Assembly: GCF_029945805.1 (NCBI RefSeq)
Contig: NZ_JAQSDH010000016.1
Coordinates: 1-50,393, forward strand
Reading direction: 5' to 3'
Length of the DNA: 50,393 nucleotides
Origin: Flavobacterium sp.
GTDB taxonomy: Bacteria; Bacteroidota; Bacteroidia; Flavobacteriales; Flavobacteriaceae
Made by a program: the position numbers and the translations under genes. The notes beneath the pieces were generated by a model, which saw nothing but the letters and a program-made list of their open reading frames with translations, did no database searches and was not told the DNA's origin. This document shows positions 1-7,344 of this stretch, one piece after another. Numbering within the stretch: the stretch's first letter is position 1; every line of letters begins with the position of its first letter.

Positions 1-50
1 AAATCCAGTGAACAGCAATGTTCGTGCGGGTTCAAGTCCCGCTCTGAGTA
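1..50 (+). tRNA. tRNA-Leu, 3' part only (probably anticodon UAA)
   Basis: The window opens inside a tRNA. Visible in order are the end of an anticodon loop (AAA), the 3' anticodon stem TCCAG, a long variable arm typical of class II tRNAs (about 9-25), a T-arm with stem GCGGG (26-30), loop TTCAAGT (31-37) and stem CCCGC (38-42), the 3' acceptor strand TCTGAGT (43-49) and discriminator A (50). The long variable arm limits it to Leu or Ser. Leu(UAA) is inferred from the A-rich loop end and the TCCAG stem, which match flavobacterial Leu(UAA) tRNAs as I remember them. The anticodon itself lies outside the window. Confidence 0.85.
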
Positions 51-52
51 CA

Positions 53-83
53 AAAGCTTCAAACAATGTTTGGAGCTTTTTTT
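53..83 (+). terminator. Intrinsic terminator of the tRNA-Leu gene
   Basis: A 12-bp stem (53-64 with 68-79, one G-T pair) with loop AAT is followed by a run of T to position 83. A near-identical copy lies at 423-453, behind the duplicated tRNA tail. Confidence 0.85.
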
Positions 84-96
84 GTAATATTAAGTT

Positions 97-384
97 ATGT
101 TTTTTGTATATATATTGTTTTTAGAAAAGCTCAACGGATATTATGTTGGAATAACCGATGAAGTCCAGAGAAGGCTTTCAGAGCATAATACTATGGTTTA
201 TCAAGGCTCGTTTACTTCAAAAGGAATTCCTTGGGAGTTAAGATTTAGTTATGAATGTGAGTCAAGTGCACAAGCATATCGTTTAGAGTTGTTTATTAAA
301 AAAATGAAGTCCAGAAAATTCATAGAACGGTTGATTGAAGACAAAAACATTATTAAAGATATGCTAGTAAGTTATAGTTCGTGA
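97..384 (+). CDS. Small GIY-YIG nuclease, tRNA-associated
   Basis: A single-domain 95-residue GIY-YIG nuclease. The motif appears as VYI (residues 4-6) and YYVG (15-18), followed by the conserved RR..EHN region (25-31) and the metal-binding Glu at about residue 64 in LELFIKKMKSRK. Family members cut DNA with one catalytic domain, and homing or repair enzymes add further domains that are absent here. The gene sits between an intact tRNA-Leu 3' end plus terminator (1-83) and an altered copy of the same sequence (377-453). Its last codons and TGA stop (382-384) lie inside the copied tRNA sequence: the tRNA reads TGC where the copy reads TGA. The placement suggests a mobile gene tied to tRNA loci. 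Annotation as a UvrC-like or repair protein would be misleading. Confidence 0.9.
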   Translation: MFFVYILFLEKLNGYYVGITDEVQRRLSEHNTMVYQGSFTSKGIPWELRFSYECESSAQAYRLELFIKKMKSRKFIERLIEDKNIIKDMLVSYSS

Positions 385-453
385 GGGTTCAACTCCGAAG
401 CTTCGGAGCCGCTCTGAGTACAAAAGCTTCAAACATAGTTTGGAGCTTTTTTT
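377..453 (+). repeat. Duplicated tRNA-Leu 3' end and terminator with a palindrome in the T-loop
   Basis: Positions 377-392 repeat tRNA positions 20-35 with one change, and 409-453 repeat the rest of the T-stem, acceptor strand and terminator. Between them, where the tRNA has GTC (36-38), the copy carries a perfect 16-bp palindrome, CTCCGAAGCTTCGGAG (393-408). D-arm and anticodon arm are missing, so this copy is not a tRNA. Together with 1-83 it brackets the GIY-YIG gene as direct repeats. Confidence 0.9.
423..453 (+). terminator. Second copy of the tRNA-Leu terminator
   Basis: Stem 423-434 with 438-449, loop ATA and a T tract. It is the same as 53-83 except for the loop, and would end transcription of the GIY-YIG gene. 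Confidence 0.8.
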
Positions 454-475
454 ATTTAATGCCTTTAAATTTCTT

Positions 476-826
476 ATGGGAACTTTTGTTATCAGTAAAA
501 AATTAAATGATTTCTACAAATTTGAGTTTGTTTCCCGAAAAGGGAAGACCATATTCGTGAGCAGTAGTTACGAATTGAAATTTGAATGTGAAGAAGAAAT
601 AGAATTGTTAAAATCATCAACAGAAAATTTTAACTATTTAAAGTTTAAAACTTCGCGCGGAAAGTTCTTCTTTAAAGTCATATTAAAAGAAAAGATATTT
701 GCAACAAGTAGAAAATATTCTACAGAATTAATGATGCAAAAAGGAATCGAAGAAATTATAAAATACATTTCAAAATCAGAAATTTTAGATTTTGCAAATG
801 AAGATGTGATATTTGGAGATTTATAA
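476..826 (+). CDS. DUF1508 (YegP-like) protein
   Basis: A 116-residue protein with two tandem copies of the short YegP/DUF1508 fold. The first is about residues 3-45 (begins FVISKKLNDFYKFEF and has the SSSYELKFECEEEI strand-helix pattern). The second is about residues 54-100 (LKFKTSRGKFFFKV, then SRKYSTELMMQKGIEEI). The family is small and soluble and has no firmly established biochemical role. I start at 476 (MGTFVIS) because the domain begins there. An upstream TTG at 440 lies inside the terminator hairpin and is unlikely to be used. A shared terminator follows, facing the lipoprotein gene on the other strand. Confidence 0.75.
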   Translation: MGTFVISKKLNDFYKFEFVSRKGKTIFVSSSYELKFECEEEIELLKSSTENFNYLKFKTSRGKFFFKVILKEKIFATSRKYSTELMMQKGIEEIIKYISKSEILDFANEDVIFGDL

Positions 827-843
827 AGCTACTTCTGTTAAAT

Positions 844-873
844 AAAAAAAGCCACGCAATGCGCAGCTTTTTT
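844..873. terminator. Bidirectional terminator
   Basis: A-rich arm plus GC (844-852), internal CA/CA mismatch, CGC-AAT-GCG tip (855-863), then GC and a T run (866-873). It lies between the converging DUF1508 and lipoprotein genes. Confidence 0.65.
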
Positions 874-891
874 AAAATAATTAGGTTCTAA

Positions 892-1119
892 TTATTTTTT
901 TACTTCTTCTTTAGCGTCTTTAACGGCATCAGCAGCAGCTTCAACTTTTGCAGCAGCAGTATCAACAGCCATAGCAGCAGTATCAACAGCAGCAGCAGCA
1001 GTGTCAATAGCTTCAGTAGCAGTTGAATCAACAGCAACTTCAGCGTTAGCATCAGCTTGTTTACAAGATACTACAGTTAATGCAGCGATAACAGCTAAAC
1101 TTAAAAATACTTTTTTCAT
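892..1119 (-). CDS. Small Ala-rich heptad-repeat lipoprotein
   Basis: A 75-residue predicted lipoprotein. The signal peptide ends in lipobox VVSC with Cys19. The mature part is built from seven-residue units of the type AVDTAAA repeated about four times, then AVKDAKEEVKK at the C-terminus. The spacing fits a short Ala-type coiled coil, and size and shape resemble Braun's lipoprotein, including a terminal lysine. I cannot assign a family with known function. The charge cluster that marks surface-exported flavobacterial lipoproteins is not evident after the Cys, so a periplasm-facing location is more likely. A good -7 box lies upstream at 1157-1164. Confidence 0.75.
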   Translation of the reverse strand: MKKVFLSLAVIAALTVVSCKQADANAEVAVDSTATEAIDTAAAAVDTAAMAVDTAAAKVEAAADAVKDAKEEVKK

Positions 1120-1156
1120 CTTACTTAATTATAAAAGGTTAATTATTAATTCGACG

Positions 1157-1164
1157 CAAAGATA
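1157..1164 (-). promoter_or_regulatory. -7 promoter box of the heptad lipoprotein gene
   Basis: The minus strand reads TATCTTTG, matching TAnnTTTG, 37 bases before the start codon. I see no clear -33 element. Confidence 0.5.
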
Positions 1165-1278
1165 TAAATTTTTTAATACGTTAAAATAAATTTTTAACTT
1201 TTTTTAAAAAACATATATTTTACTTCGAATTTAACTTACCAATAACCGTGCCATAAATTAATATAGTGTAAATGTTTA

Positions 1279-3420
1279 CTATTGTTTTTTTGAACTAATG
1301 ATTTTTAATTCTTTAACTAAATTTTCTGCACCAGCAAATTTATCGATAATGAACATTATATAGCGAATGTCAACCATGATATTTCTACATATTTCTGGTG
1401 AATAGTAAATGTCGCTCATGGTTCCTTCCCAAACTCTGTCAAAATTCAAACCAATAAGATTTCCGTTAGCATCTAATGCTGGACTTCCTGAATTTCCTCC
1501 AGTGGTGTGGTTTGTAGCAATGAAATTCAAAGGCATTTTACCATTTATACCATAAACACCATAGTCTTTCTTATTGTATAAATCGATCAATTTTTTTGGT
1601 ACATCAAATTCATAATCGCCAGGAATGTATTTTTCCATAACACCATCAAGGTAGGTAAATGGTTCGTAAATTATAGCGTCATTAGGTTTATAACCCTTAA
1701 TTTTACCGTACGTTACGCGAAGTGTACTGTTCGCATCTGGAAAAATTCTGTCTTTTGGGAATAATTCTAATATAGCTTTCATGTAGGTTCTTTGAGTAGC
1801 CATATTTCGTAAATTAATTTCGTCATACTGTGGTGCGACATTTTTGAAATGAGCATCGGCCATAGCTTTTATAACTTGAAATCCTTTATCGTTGTTTAGT
1901 TTTTCTAAAACTGTTTTACTGTCCCCATTTAGTAACTGTTTGATTTTATCATAACTTACCAACTGCGATTGGGTATAGACGTCTTGGGCTAATTTTTGAG
2001 CATCGCTATATTCTATGGAATTTGGTAAAAATTGTTTTGGAAATTTTTTAGAATATATGGTTAGCAATTGTTCAAAAACCTTTTGATCTAATATTGGATT
2101 GTATTCTTTATAAAAATCACCAAGACCATTAACTAAATTATTTCTCCTGTCAGTGAAAGACTGTTCTCCTTTGCTAGTATATATTTGTTCTAACTGATAG
2201 AGTTTATATCCAACAGAAAGTAATTCCGTATTGCGCAACGCTATTTCGGTAAACAAATCTCTGGCTAATGCATATTCTTTAATGGCACTATAATTTTTTT
2301 CAAAATCGGAGAGAAGTGAGCCATATTCATTTAGTTTTCCTTCTTTTATAACTTTGTCTTGAAATTCGGCTTCGAATTTTTGTTTAACAGAAACCGCATT
2401 TGATTTTTTTAATCCTTTGGCTTCCCCAATCCATTTTTTCCAAGCATTAGCAATCGATGCGTTTTTTGCAGCATATTGAATCTTAATTGCATTGTCTTTT
2501 CGCATAAATTCATTTTGAATTTTCAAAGTGGCGTCTCGAACTTCGATTTTAGCTGGGTTTAAATTGTTTACAATCTGTTCCACAGCAAAAGAAGGTAAAT
2601 ATTCTTGTGTTCTTCCAGGATAGCCCATCACCATTGTAAAATCATTTTCCTTCAAACCTTTAATAGAAATTGGGAAAAAATATTTTGGTTTATAAGCGAC
2701 ATTTTCTGGGGAATATTCCGCTGGACGATTGTTCTTATCGGCGTAAATTCTGAATAAAGAAAAATCACCTGTATGTCTAGGCCAAACCCAATTATCAGTA
2801 TCAGAACCAAATTTTCCAATTGCACTAGGTGGCGCACCAACCAATCGAATATCTTTAAACGTTTCGGTTACAAATAGTAGGTATTGATTGCCGTCATAAA
2901 AAGTCTTAATGTTGTTTTCCTGCCAAGTTTCTTTTGGTAATGATCTGCTTAGCATTCCAATGTTGTCTTGAATTTTCTTCTGTTTTTCGATTTCTGTAGA
3001 TAGTGAAGAAACACCTTCCAAAACTTTCGTTGTAATATCTTCAATTCGAACTACAAATGAGACTACCATTCCTTTATTGGTTAATTCATCTTCCATTTTA
3101 TAGGCCCAAAAACCATCAGTAAGATAATCGTGTTCTGTTGAAGAATGATTCTGTATGGCATCAAAACCGCAATGATGATTGGTTAAAATCAAACCCTTAT
3201 CCGAAATTACTTCCGCAGTGCAGCCACCATCAAATTGAGGCACAGCATCTTTTATGCTTGATGTGTTAACCGAATAAATTTCTTCGGCAGTTATTTTCAT
3301 ACCAAGATTTTTCATTTCAGTCTCGTTCATTCCTTTTAATAAAGAAGGAATCCACATGCCGCCTTGTTGAGCAGAAACTTGTACAAAAACAAATAAAAGG
3401 AGTAATCTTATAAATTTCAT
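1279..3420 (-). CDS. dpp11: Dipeptidyl-peptidase 11 (S46 family, Asp/Glu-specific)
   Basis: A 713-residue S46 exopeptidase with signal peptide (about 1-18, ending VSAQ). The catalytic triad is visible: His83 in TNHHCGFD, Asp219 in RHTGDFS and Ser644 in GGNSGSP. Family members release dipeptides from the N-terminus of peptides in the periplasm. Specificity depends on the residue 18 positions after the catalytic Ser: Gly in DPP7, Arg in DPP11. Here it is Arg662 (NFDRVWEGTMSD), which predicts removal of dipeptides with Asp or Glu in second position. Length is normal for the family. The gene appears monocistronic. The enzyme fits the peptide-fermenting or protein-degrading lifestyle common in Bacteroidota. 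Confidence 0.93.
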   Translation of the reverse strand: MKFIRLLLLFVFVQVSAQQGGMWIPSLLKGMNETEMKNLGMKITAEEIYSVNTSSIKDAVPQFDGGCTAEVISDKGLILTNHHCGFDAIQNHSSTEHDYLTDGFWAYKMEDELTNKGMVVSFVVRIEDITTKVLEGVSSLSTEIEKQKKIQDNIGMLSRSLPKETWQENNIKTFYDGNQYLLFVTETFKDIRLVGAPPSAIGKFGSDTDNWVWPRHTGDFSLFRIYADKNNRPAEYSPENVAYKPKYFFPISIKGLKENDFTMVMGYPGRTQEYLPSFAVEQIVNNLNPAKIEVRDATLKIQNEFMRKDNAIKIQYAAKNASIANAWKKWIGEAKGLKKSNAVSVKQKFEAEFQDKVIKEGKLNEYGSLLSDFEKNYSAIKEYALARDLFTEIALRNTELLSVGYKLYQLEQIYTSKGEQSFTDRRNNLVNGLGDFYKEYNPILDQKVFEQLLTIYSKKFPKQFLPNSIEYSDAQKLAQDVYTQSQLVSYDKIKQLLNGDSKTVLEKLNNDKGFQVIKAMADAHFKNVAPQYDEINLRNMATQRTYMKAILELFPKDRIFPDANSTLRVTYGKIKGYKPNDAIIYEPFTYLDGVMEKYIPGDYEFDVPKKLIDLYNKKDYGVYGINGKMPLNFIATNHTTGGNSGSPALDANGNLIGLNFDRVWEGTMSDIYYSPEICRNIMVDIRYIMFIIDKFAGAENLVKELKIISSKKQ

Positions 3421-3474
3421 AGGGTTGATTTTATTTAGTAATGCAATAATAGAATTTTTATTTTTTTTTGAGGA

Positions 3475-4719
3475 TTACTTTATAGTTTCATTAAGAATAT
3501 GTCTCATAATAACGGCTGTCGCGCCAATATTCATTTCGACAAATGTTGCGCAGATATGGCCTTTTTCGTTACGAATATCAGCATTGGAAATCAAATTGGA
3601 AAAGGCATCATTCAGTGCGTTTTGATTCGAAATAGATGCACATCCTTCCTGGTGAACTAACGCAACCGCTTCTGGAAAATGAGAAAAGTTGGGACCAACA
3701 ATGATCGGAATTCCAAAAGTTGCTGGTTCTAATATATTGTGAACACCTGGATTTCCAAAACCGCCACCAACATATGCAATGTCAGCATAACTGTAGATTT
3801 TAGTTAGAATGCCAATGGTGTCAACGATTAAAACATCATAACTTGACAAATCACAATTTTCTTTTTCGGAAAATAAAATAGTCTTTTTAGCAATCGATTT
3901 TTTTAATTCCTGAATTTGTTCGGATTTAATATTGTGTGGTGCAATGATAAATTTCGCATTTTCATTGCTTTGATTGATATAATGCACAAGCAAACTTTCG
4001 TCTTTTGGCCAAGAACTTCCAATCACGATTGTAGTTGTATTGTTTTTAAATTGTTCGATAAAGTCTAATGAATTATCTCTTTCCAAAATAGCAACAACTC
4101 GGTCAAATCGAGTGTCTCCTGAGATTTTTACATTATTGAAACCCAAACTTTGAAGTAGTTTTTTTGAGCTTTCATTCTGCACAAAAAAGTAATCAAATGT
4201 TTTTAAAGCGTTTCTGTAGAATCCACCATACCATTTGAAAAAGGCCTGGTTTTCTCTAAAAATTCCAGAAATTAAATAGGTTTTGATGTTTGTTTTCTTC
4301 AATTCATTCAAATAATTAGGCCAATATTCATATTTGATAAAGAAAACTAAATCAGGATGAACCAACTTTAAGAATTTTTGAGCATTAGTTTTGGTGTCCA
4401 AAGGCAAATAAATAGTCACATCAGCAATAGTATTATTTTTTCGAACTTCGTAACCCGACGGCGAAAAAAAAGTCACAACAATTTTATGTTCTGGAAACTG
4501 AACTTTGATTTTCTCCATTACGGGCAATCCCTGTTCAAACTCTCCTAAGGAAGCCGCGTGAAACCAAATTGTTTTGTCATCTGGGTTTATTTTGCTTTCC
4601 AAAGTCTGAAAAACTACTTTTCTTCCATCCACAAAAAGCTTGATTTTGGGACTAAATAGCGCCAGCAATTTCACAACTTGTGCAGCAAAAAGTAGTAGTA
4701 AATTATATAGAAATAGCAT
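3475..4719 (-). CDS. waaA: 3-deoxy-D-manno-octulosonic acid (Kdo) transferase
   Basis: A 414-residue GT30 glycosyltransferase that adds Kdo from CMP-Kdo to lipid IVA, the first step of the LPS core. It acts at the inner face of the inner membrane. The N-terminal hydrophobic anchor (about 1-22) is followed by the acceptor domain with HAASLGEFEQG, whose Glu60 matches the family's catalytic base. The C-terminal CMP-Kdo domain contains GSSWPKDE, the APHN segment and VGGGFGNPGVHNILEPA. It is divergent from the DegT/GalE sugar genes that start at 4814, which fits a cell-envelope neighbourhood. Confidence 0.93.
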   Translation of the reverse strand: MLFLYNLLLLFAAQVVKLLALFSPKIKLFVDGRKVVFQTLESKINPDDKTIWFHAASLGEFEQGLPVMEKIKVQFPEHKIVVTFFSPSGYEVRKNNTIADVTIYLPLDTKTNAQKFLKLVHPDLVFFIKYEYWPNYLNELKKTNIKTYLISGIFRENQAFFKWYGGFYRNALKTFDYFFVQNESSKKLLQSLGFNNVKISGDTRFDRVVAILERDNSLDFIEQFKNNTTTIVIGSSWPKDESLLVHYINQSNENAKFIIAPHNIKSEQIQELKKSIAKKTILFSEKENCDLSSYDVLIVDTIGILTKIYSYADIAYVGGGFGNPGVHNILEPATFGIPIIVGPNFSHFPEAVALVHQEGCASISNQNALNDAFSNLISNADIRNEKGHICATFVEMNIGATAVIMRHILNETIK

Positions 4720-4786
4720 CCTAAAAAATTTGATGTGCTAAAATACGTTTCTTTTGTGGAACATGAAATTCTACTTCAGAATTTCT

Positions 4787-4794
4787 TACTTTTG
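4787..4794 (+). promoter_or_regulatory. -7 promoter box of the DegT aminotransferase gene
   Basis: TACTTTTG matches TAnnTTTG, 19 bases before the chosen ATG at 4814. This supports that start over the in-frame ATGs at 4754 and 4763, which lie upstream of the box. Confidence 0.5.
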
Positions 4795-4813
4795 TATCTC
4801 AAATTGCAGAACT

Positions 4814-5944
4814 ATGAAAAAATTACAAATGGTTGACTTAAAAAGTCAATACGAAAAAATAAAAGCCACAGTTGACGCTTCTATTCAGGAAGTTTTGGAT
4901 ACTACAACCTATATCAACGGGCCAAAAGTTCACGAATTTCAAAAAAACCTTGAAGAATATCTCGACGTAAAACACGTAATTCCATGTGCAAACGGGACAG
5001 ATGCTTTACAAATTGCAATGATGGCATTGGATCTAAAACCTGGAGATGAGGTTATAACGGCCGATTTTACCTTCGCAGCAACTGTTGAAGTTATTGCATT
5101 ATTACAATTAACACCCGTTTTAGTAGATGTTGATTTTGTGAATATGAACATTTCTATTGATGCTATTAGAAAAGCGATTACCCCAAAAACAAAAGCCATT
5201 GTTCCAGTGCATTTGTTCGGAAGAGCAGCGAATATGGAAGCCATTATGGCTATTGCCAAAGAGCATAATTTGTTTGTAATTGAAGATAATGCGCAAGCCA
5301 TTGGCGCTAATTGTAAATTCTCTGACGGAACCAAAAAGAAAGCTGGAACGATTGGACACGTTTCGTCAACATCATTTTTCCCTTCAAAAAACTTAGGGTG
5401 TTATGGTGATGGTGGAGCAATTTTTACGAATGATGATGCCTTGGCGCACACGATTCGCGGCATTGTAAATCACGGAATGTATGTTCGTTACCATCACGAT
5501 GTTGTTGGTGTGAACTCCCGTTTGGATAGTGTTCAGGCAGCGGTTTTAAATACTAAATTACCTTTATTAGATAGTTATAATGCGGCTAGACAAAATGCAG
5601 CTCGTAAATATACTGCAGCTTTTGAAGGGCATAAAAATATTATTGCTCCAAGTATTTGTGATATCTGTGACTGTCACGTTTTTCATCAATACACGTTACG
5701 AATTATAGATTCCGATAGGGATGCGTTGATGCAACACCTGTTAGATAAAGGAATTCCATGTGCTATTTACTATCCAATTCCGTTGCATTTGCAAAAAGCC
5801 TATTTGGATCCACGATATAAAGAAGAAGATTTTCCAGTAACAAACCAATTGGTGAAAGAAGTAATTTCGTTGCCAATGCACACTGAATTGGAAGACGACC
5901 AAATAAAATATATTACAGAGAGCGTTTTAGAATATTTTAAATAG
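4814..5944 (+). CDS. DegT/DnrJ/EryC1/StrS family sugar aminotransferase
   Basis: A 376-residue PLP enzyme of the family that transaminates keto groups of nucleotide-activated sugars using glutamate. Visible residues are ANGTDALQ (phosphate site, about 59-66), EDNAQ with the ring-contacting Asp158, and FFPSKNLG with the PLP-binding Lys192. The C-terminal part (HQYTLRI, then GIPCAIYYPIPLHLQ) is typical. GalE follows 63 bases downstream on the same strand, and a Kdo transferase is divergent upstream, so a role in surface polysaccharide or LPS sugar synthesis is likely. The exact sugar substrate cannot be read from sequence. Confidence 0.9.
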   Translation: MKKLQMVDLKSQYEKIKATVDASIQEVLDTTTYINGPKVHEFQKNLEEYLDVKHVIPCANGTDALQIAMMALDLKPGDEVITADFTFAATVEVIALLQLTPVLVDVDFVNMNISIDAIRKAITPKTKAIVPVHLFGRAANMEAIMAIAKEHNLFVIEDNAQAIGANCKFSDGTKKKAGTIGHVSSTSFFPSKNLGCYGDGGAIFTNDDALAHTIRGIVNHGMYVRYHHDVVGVNSRLDSVQAAVLNTKLPLLDSYNAARQNAARKYTAAFEGHKNIIAPSICDICDCHVFHQYTLRIIDSDRDALMQHLLDKGIPCAIYYPIPLHLQKAYLDPRYKEEDFPVTNQLVKEVISLPMHTELEDDQIKYITESVLEYFK

Positions 5945-6007
5945 TTTATAGCCACAGTTTACAGTCACAGCAACTGTATACTGCGACTGGGATTGAAAAC
6001 TTACTAA

Positions 6008-7021
6008 ATGAAGATACTAGTAACAGGCGGTTTAGGTTTTATTGGTTCACATACTGTTGTAGAATTACAAAATGAGGGTTTTGAAGTTGTCGCTATAGAC
6101 AATCTTTCTAATTCTTCTATTGAAGTTCTCGACGGAATTGAAAAAATCACAGGCAAAAAACCAATTTTTGAAAATATTGATCTTCGGGATAAATCAGCAG
6201 TTCAAAACTTCTTTAAAGCACATCATAATGTCGCAGGTGTAATTCATTTTGCTGCGTCAAAAGCAGTGGGTGAAAGTGTTGAAAATCCTTTATTGTATTA
6301 TGAAAACAACATTAATTCGTTAGTCTATCTTTTACAGGAATTAATAAATTTACCTGATGCTAATTTCATTTTCAGTTCTTCTTGTACAGTTTACGGTCAG
6401 GCCGAAAGGATGCCGATTACAGAAAATGCCGCTGTGCAGCCCGCAAATTCACCTTATGGAAATACAAAACAAATCGGAGAAGAAATTATAACTGATGTAG
6501 CAAAGGTTGCGAATATCAATTCGATTTTATTGCGTTATTTTAATCCGATTGGTGCGCATGCAAGTGGTGAAATTGGAGAATTACCGATTGGTGTTCCACA
6601 AAATTTAGTGCCATTTATCACGCAGACTGCTTCTGGTGTGCGAAAAGAATTGTCGGTTTATGGAAATGATTATCCAACACCTGATGGAACTTGTATTCGC
6701 GATTATATCCATGTGGTAGATTTGGCGAAAGCACACGTTATTGCGCTACAAAGATTATTAAACAAACAAAACCTTGAAAAAGTTGAAATCTTCAATTTGG
6801 GTACAGGAACCGGAAGTTCTGTTTTGGAAGTCATAGCGGCTTTTGAAAAAATTTCAGGACAAAAATTACCATATAAAATCGTTGAGAGAAGAAGTGGTGA
6901 CGTAATTTCAGCTTATGCTAATACCGATAAAGCCAACACTGTTTTAGGTTGGAAATCCGAACTTTCGTTAGAAGAGGCATTGTCTTCTGCGTGGAAATGG
7001 GAACAGAAAATTAGAGATTAG
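6008..7021 (+). CDS. galE: UDP-glucose 4-epimerase
   Basis: A 337-residue extended short-chain dehydrogenase/reductase that interconverts UDP-glucose and UDP-galactose with bound NAD. The Rossmann motif GGLGFIGSHT is at 7-16, the catalytic Ser sits in FSSSCTVYG near 124, and Tyr150/Lys154 form YGNTK. FNLGTGTGSSVLEV and the C-terminal LGWKSELSLEEAL are typical of GalE. Length matches bacterial GalE. It probably shares a transcript with the DegT aminotransferase, and a strong bidirectional terminator follows at 7037-7074. Confidence 0.95.
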   Translation: MKILVTGGLGFIGSHTVVELQNEGFEVVAIDNLSNSSIEVLDGIEKITGKKPIFENIDLRDKSAVQNFFKAHHNVAGVIHFAASKAVGESVENPLLYYENNINSLVYLLQELINLPDANFIFSSSCTVYGQAERMPITENAAVQPANSPYGNTKQIGEEIITDVAKVANINSILLRYFNPIGAHASGEIGELPIGVPQNLVPFITQTASGVRKELSVYGNDYPTPDGTCIRDYIHVVDLAKAHVIALQRLLNKQNLEKVEIFNLGTGTGSSVLEVIAAFEKISGQKLPYKIVERRSGDVISAYANTDKANTVLGWKSELSLEEALSSAWKWEQKIRD

Positions 7022-7036
7022 CCTTCTTTTAAACTT

Positions 7037-7074
7037 AAAAAAGCCCGTTTCATTAGTTTTGAAACGGGCTTTTT
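7037..7074. terminator. Strong bidirectional terminator
   Basis: AAAAAAGCCCGTTTC (7037-7051) pairs with GAAACGGGCTTTTT (7061-7074). It lies between the converging galE and lipoprotein genes. Confidence 0.9.
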
Positions 7075-7078
7075 GAAT

Positions 7079-7339
7079 TTATTTCTTAACAGATTCTTTT
7101 AATTTTTTAGCGGCTGCTTCCATTCTTTCCGCGCTTTTCATTTTCATGCTGTCTACTTTGGCATTGGCTTTTTCCTTTAAGGTGTCCATTCTTGCTTCCG
7201 CTTTCATTTGGGCCGAATCAATTGATGATGAAACTTCTTCACTTACGGCATCTCTAGCATCTTCTAGTTTTTCCTTTGTTTTTTCTTGGCAGGAAACTAA
7301 TGTTACAGCTAGGGCTAATGATAAAATTATTGATTTCAT
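7079..7339 (-). CDS. Small coiled-coil lipoprotein
   Basis: An 86-residue predicted lipoprotein with signal peptide and lipobox LVSC (Cys17). The rest is highly charged and helical, with repeated units such as DTLKEKANAKVDSMKMKSAERM that give a coiled-coil pattern. It ends in KESVKK. It is not an obvious paralogue of the lipoprotein at 892-1119 by sequence, but shares the design of lipobox, short helix and VKK tail. It lies 5 bases after the M23 peptidase gene and is probably transcribed with it, which hints at an envelope role. Function unknown. Confidence 0.75.
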   Translation of the reverse strand: MKSIILSLALAVTLVSCQEKTKEKLEDARDAVSEEVSSSIDSAQMKAEARMDTLKEKANAKVDSMKMKSAERMEAAAKKLKESVKK

Positions 7340-7344
7340 AATAT

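Noticed and set aside
1..453. Integrated prophage or integrative element at the tRNA (attL/attR)
   Set aside because: The direct repeats enclose fewer than 350 bases and there is no integrase. The only gene is the GIY-YIG nuclease.
440..475. Upstream TTG start that would extend the DUF1508 protein by 12 residues
   Set aside because: It lies within the terminator hairpin of the duplicated tRNA tail, and the added residues do not fit the domain.
1001..1189. Open frame on the plus strand opposite the Ala-rich lipoprotein
   Set aside because: It is a shadow of the GC-rich repeat codons of the lipoprotein gene and resembles no protein.
1279..3420. DPP7 as the identity of the S46 peptidase
   Set aside because: The specificity position 18 residues after the catalytic Ser is Arg, as in DPP11, not Gly as in DPP7.
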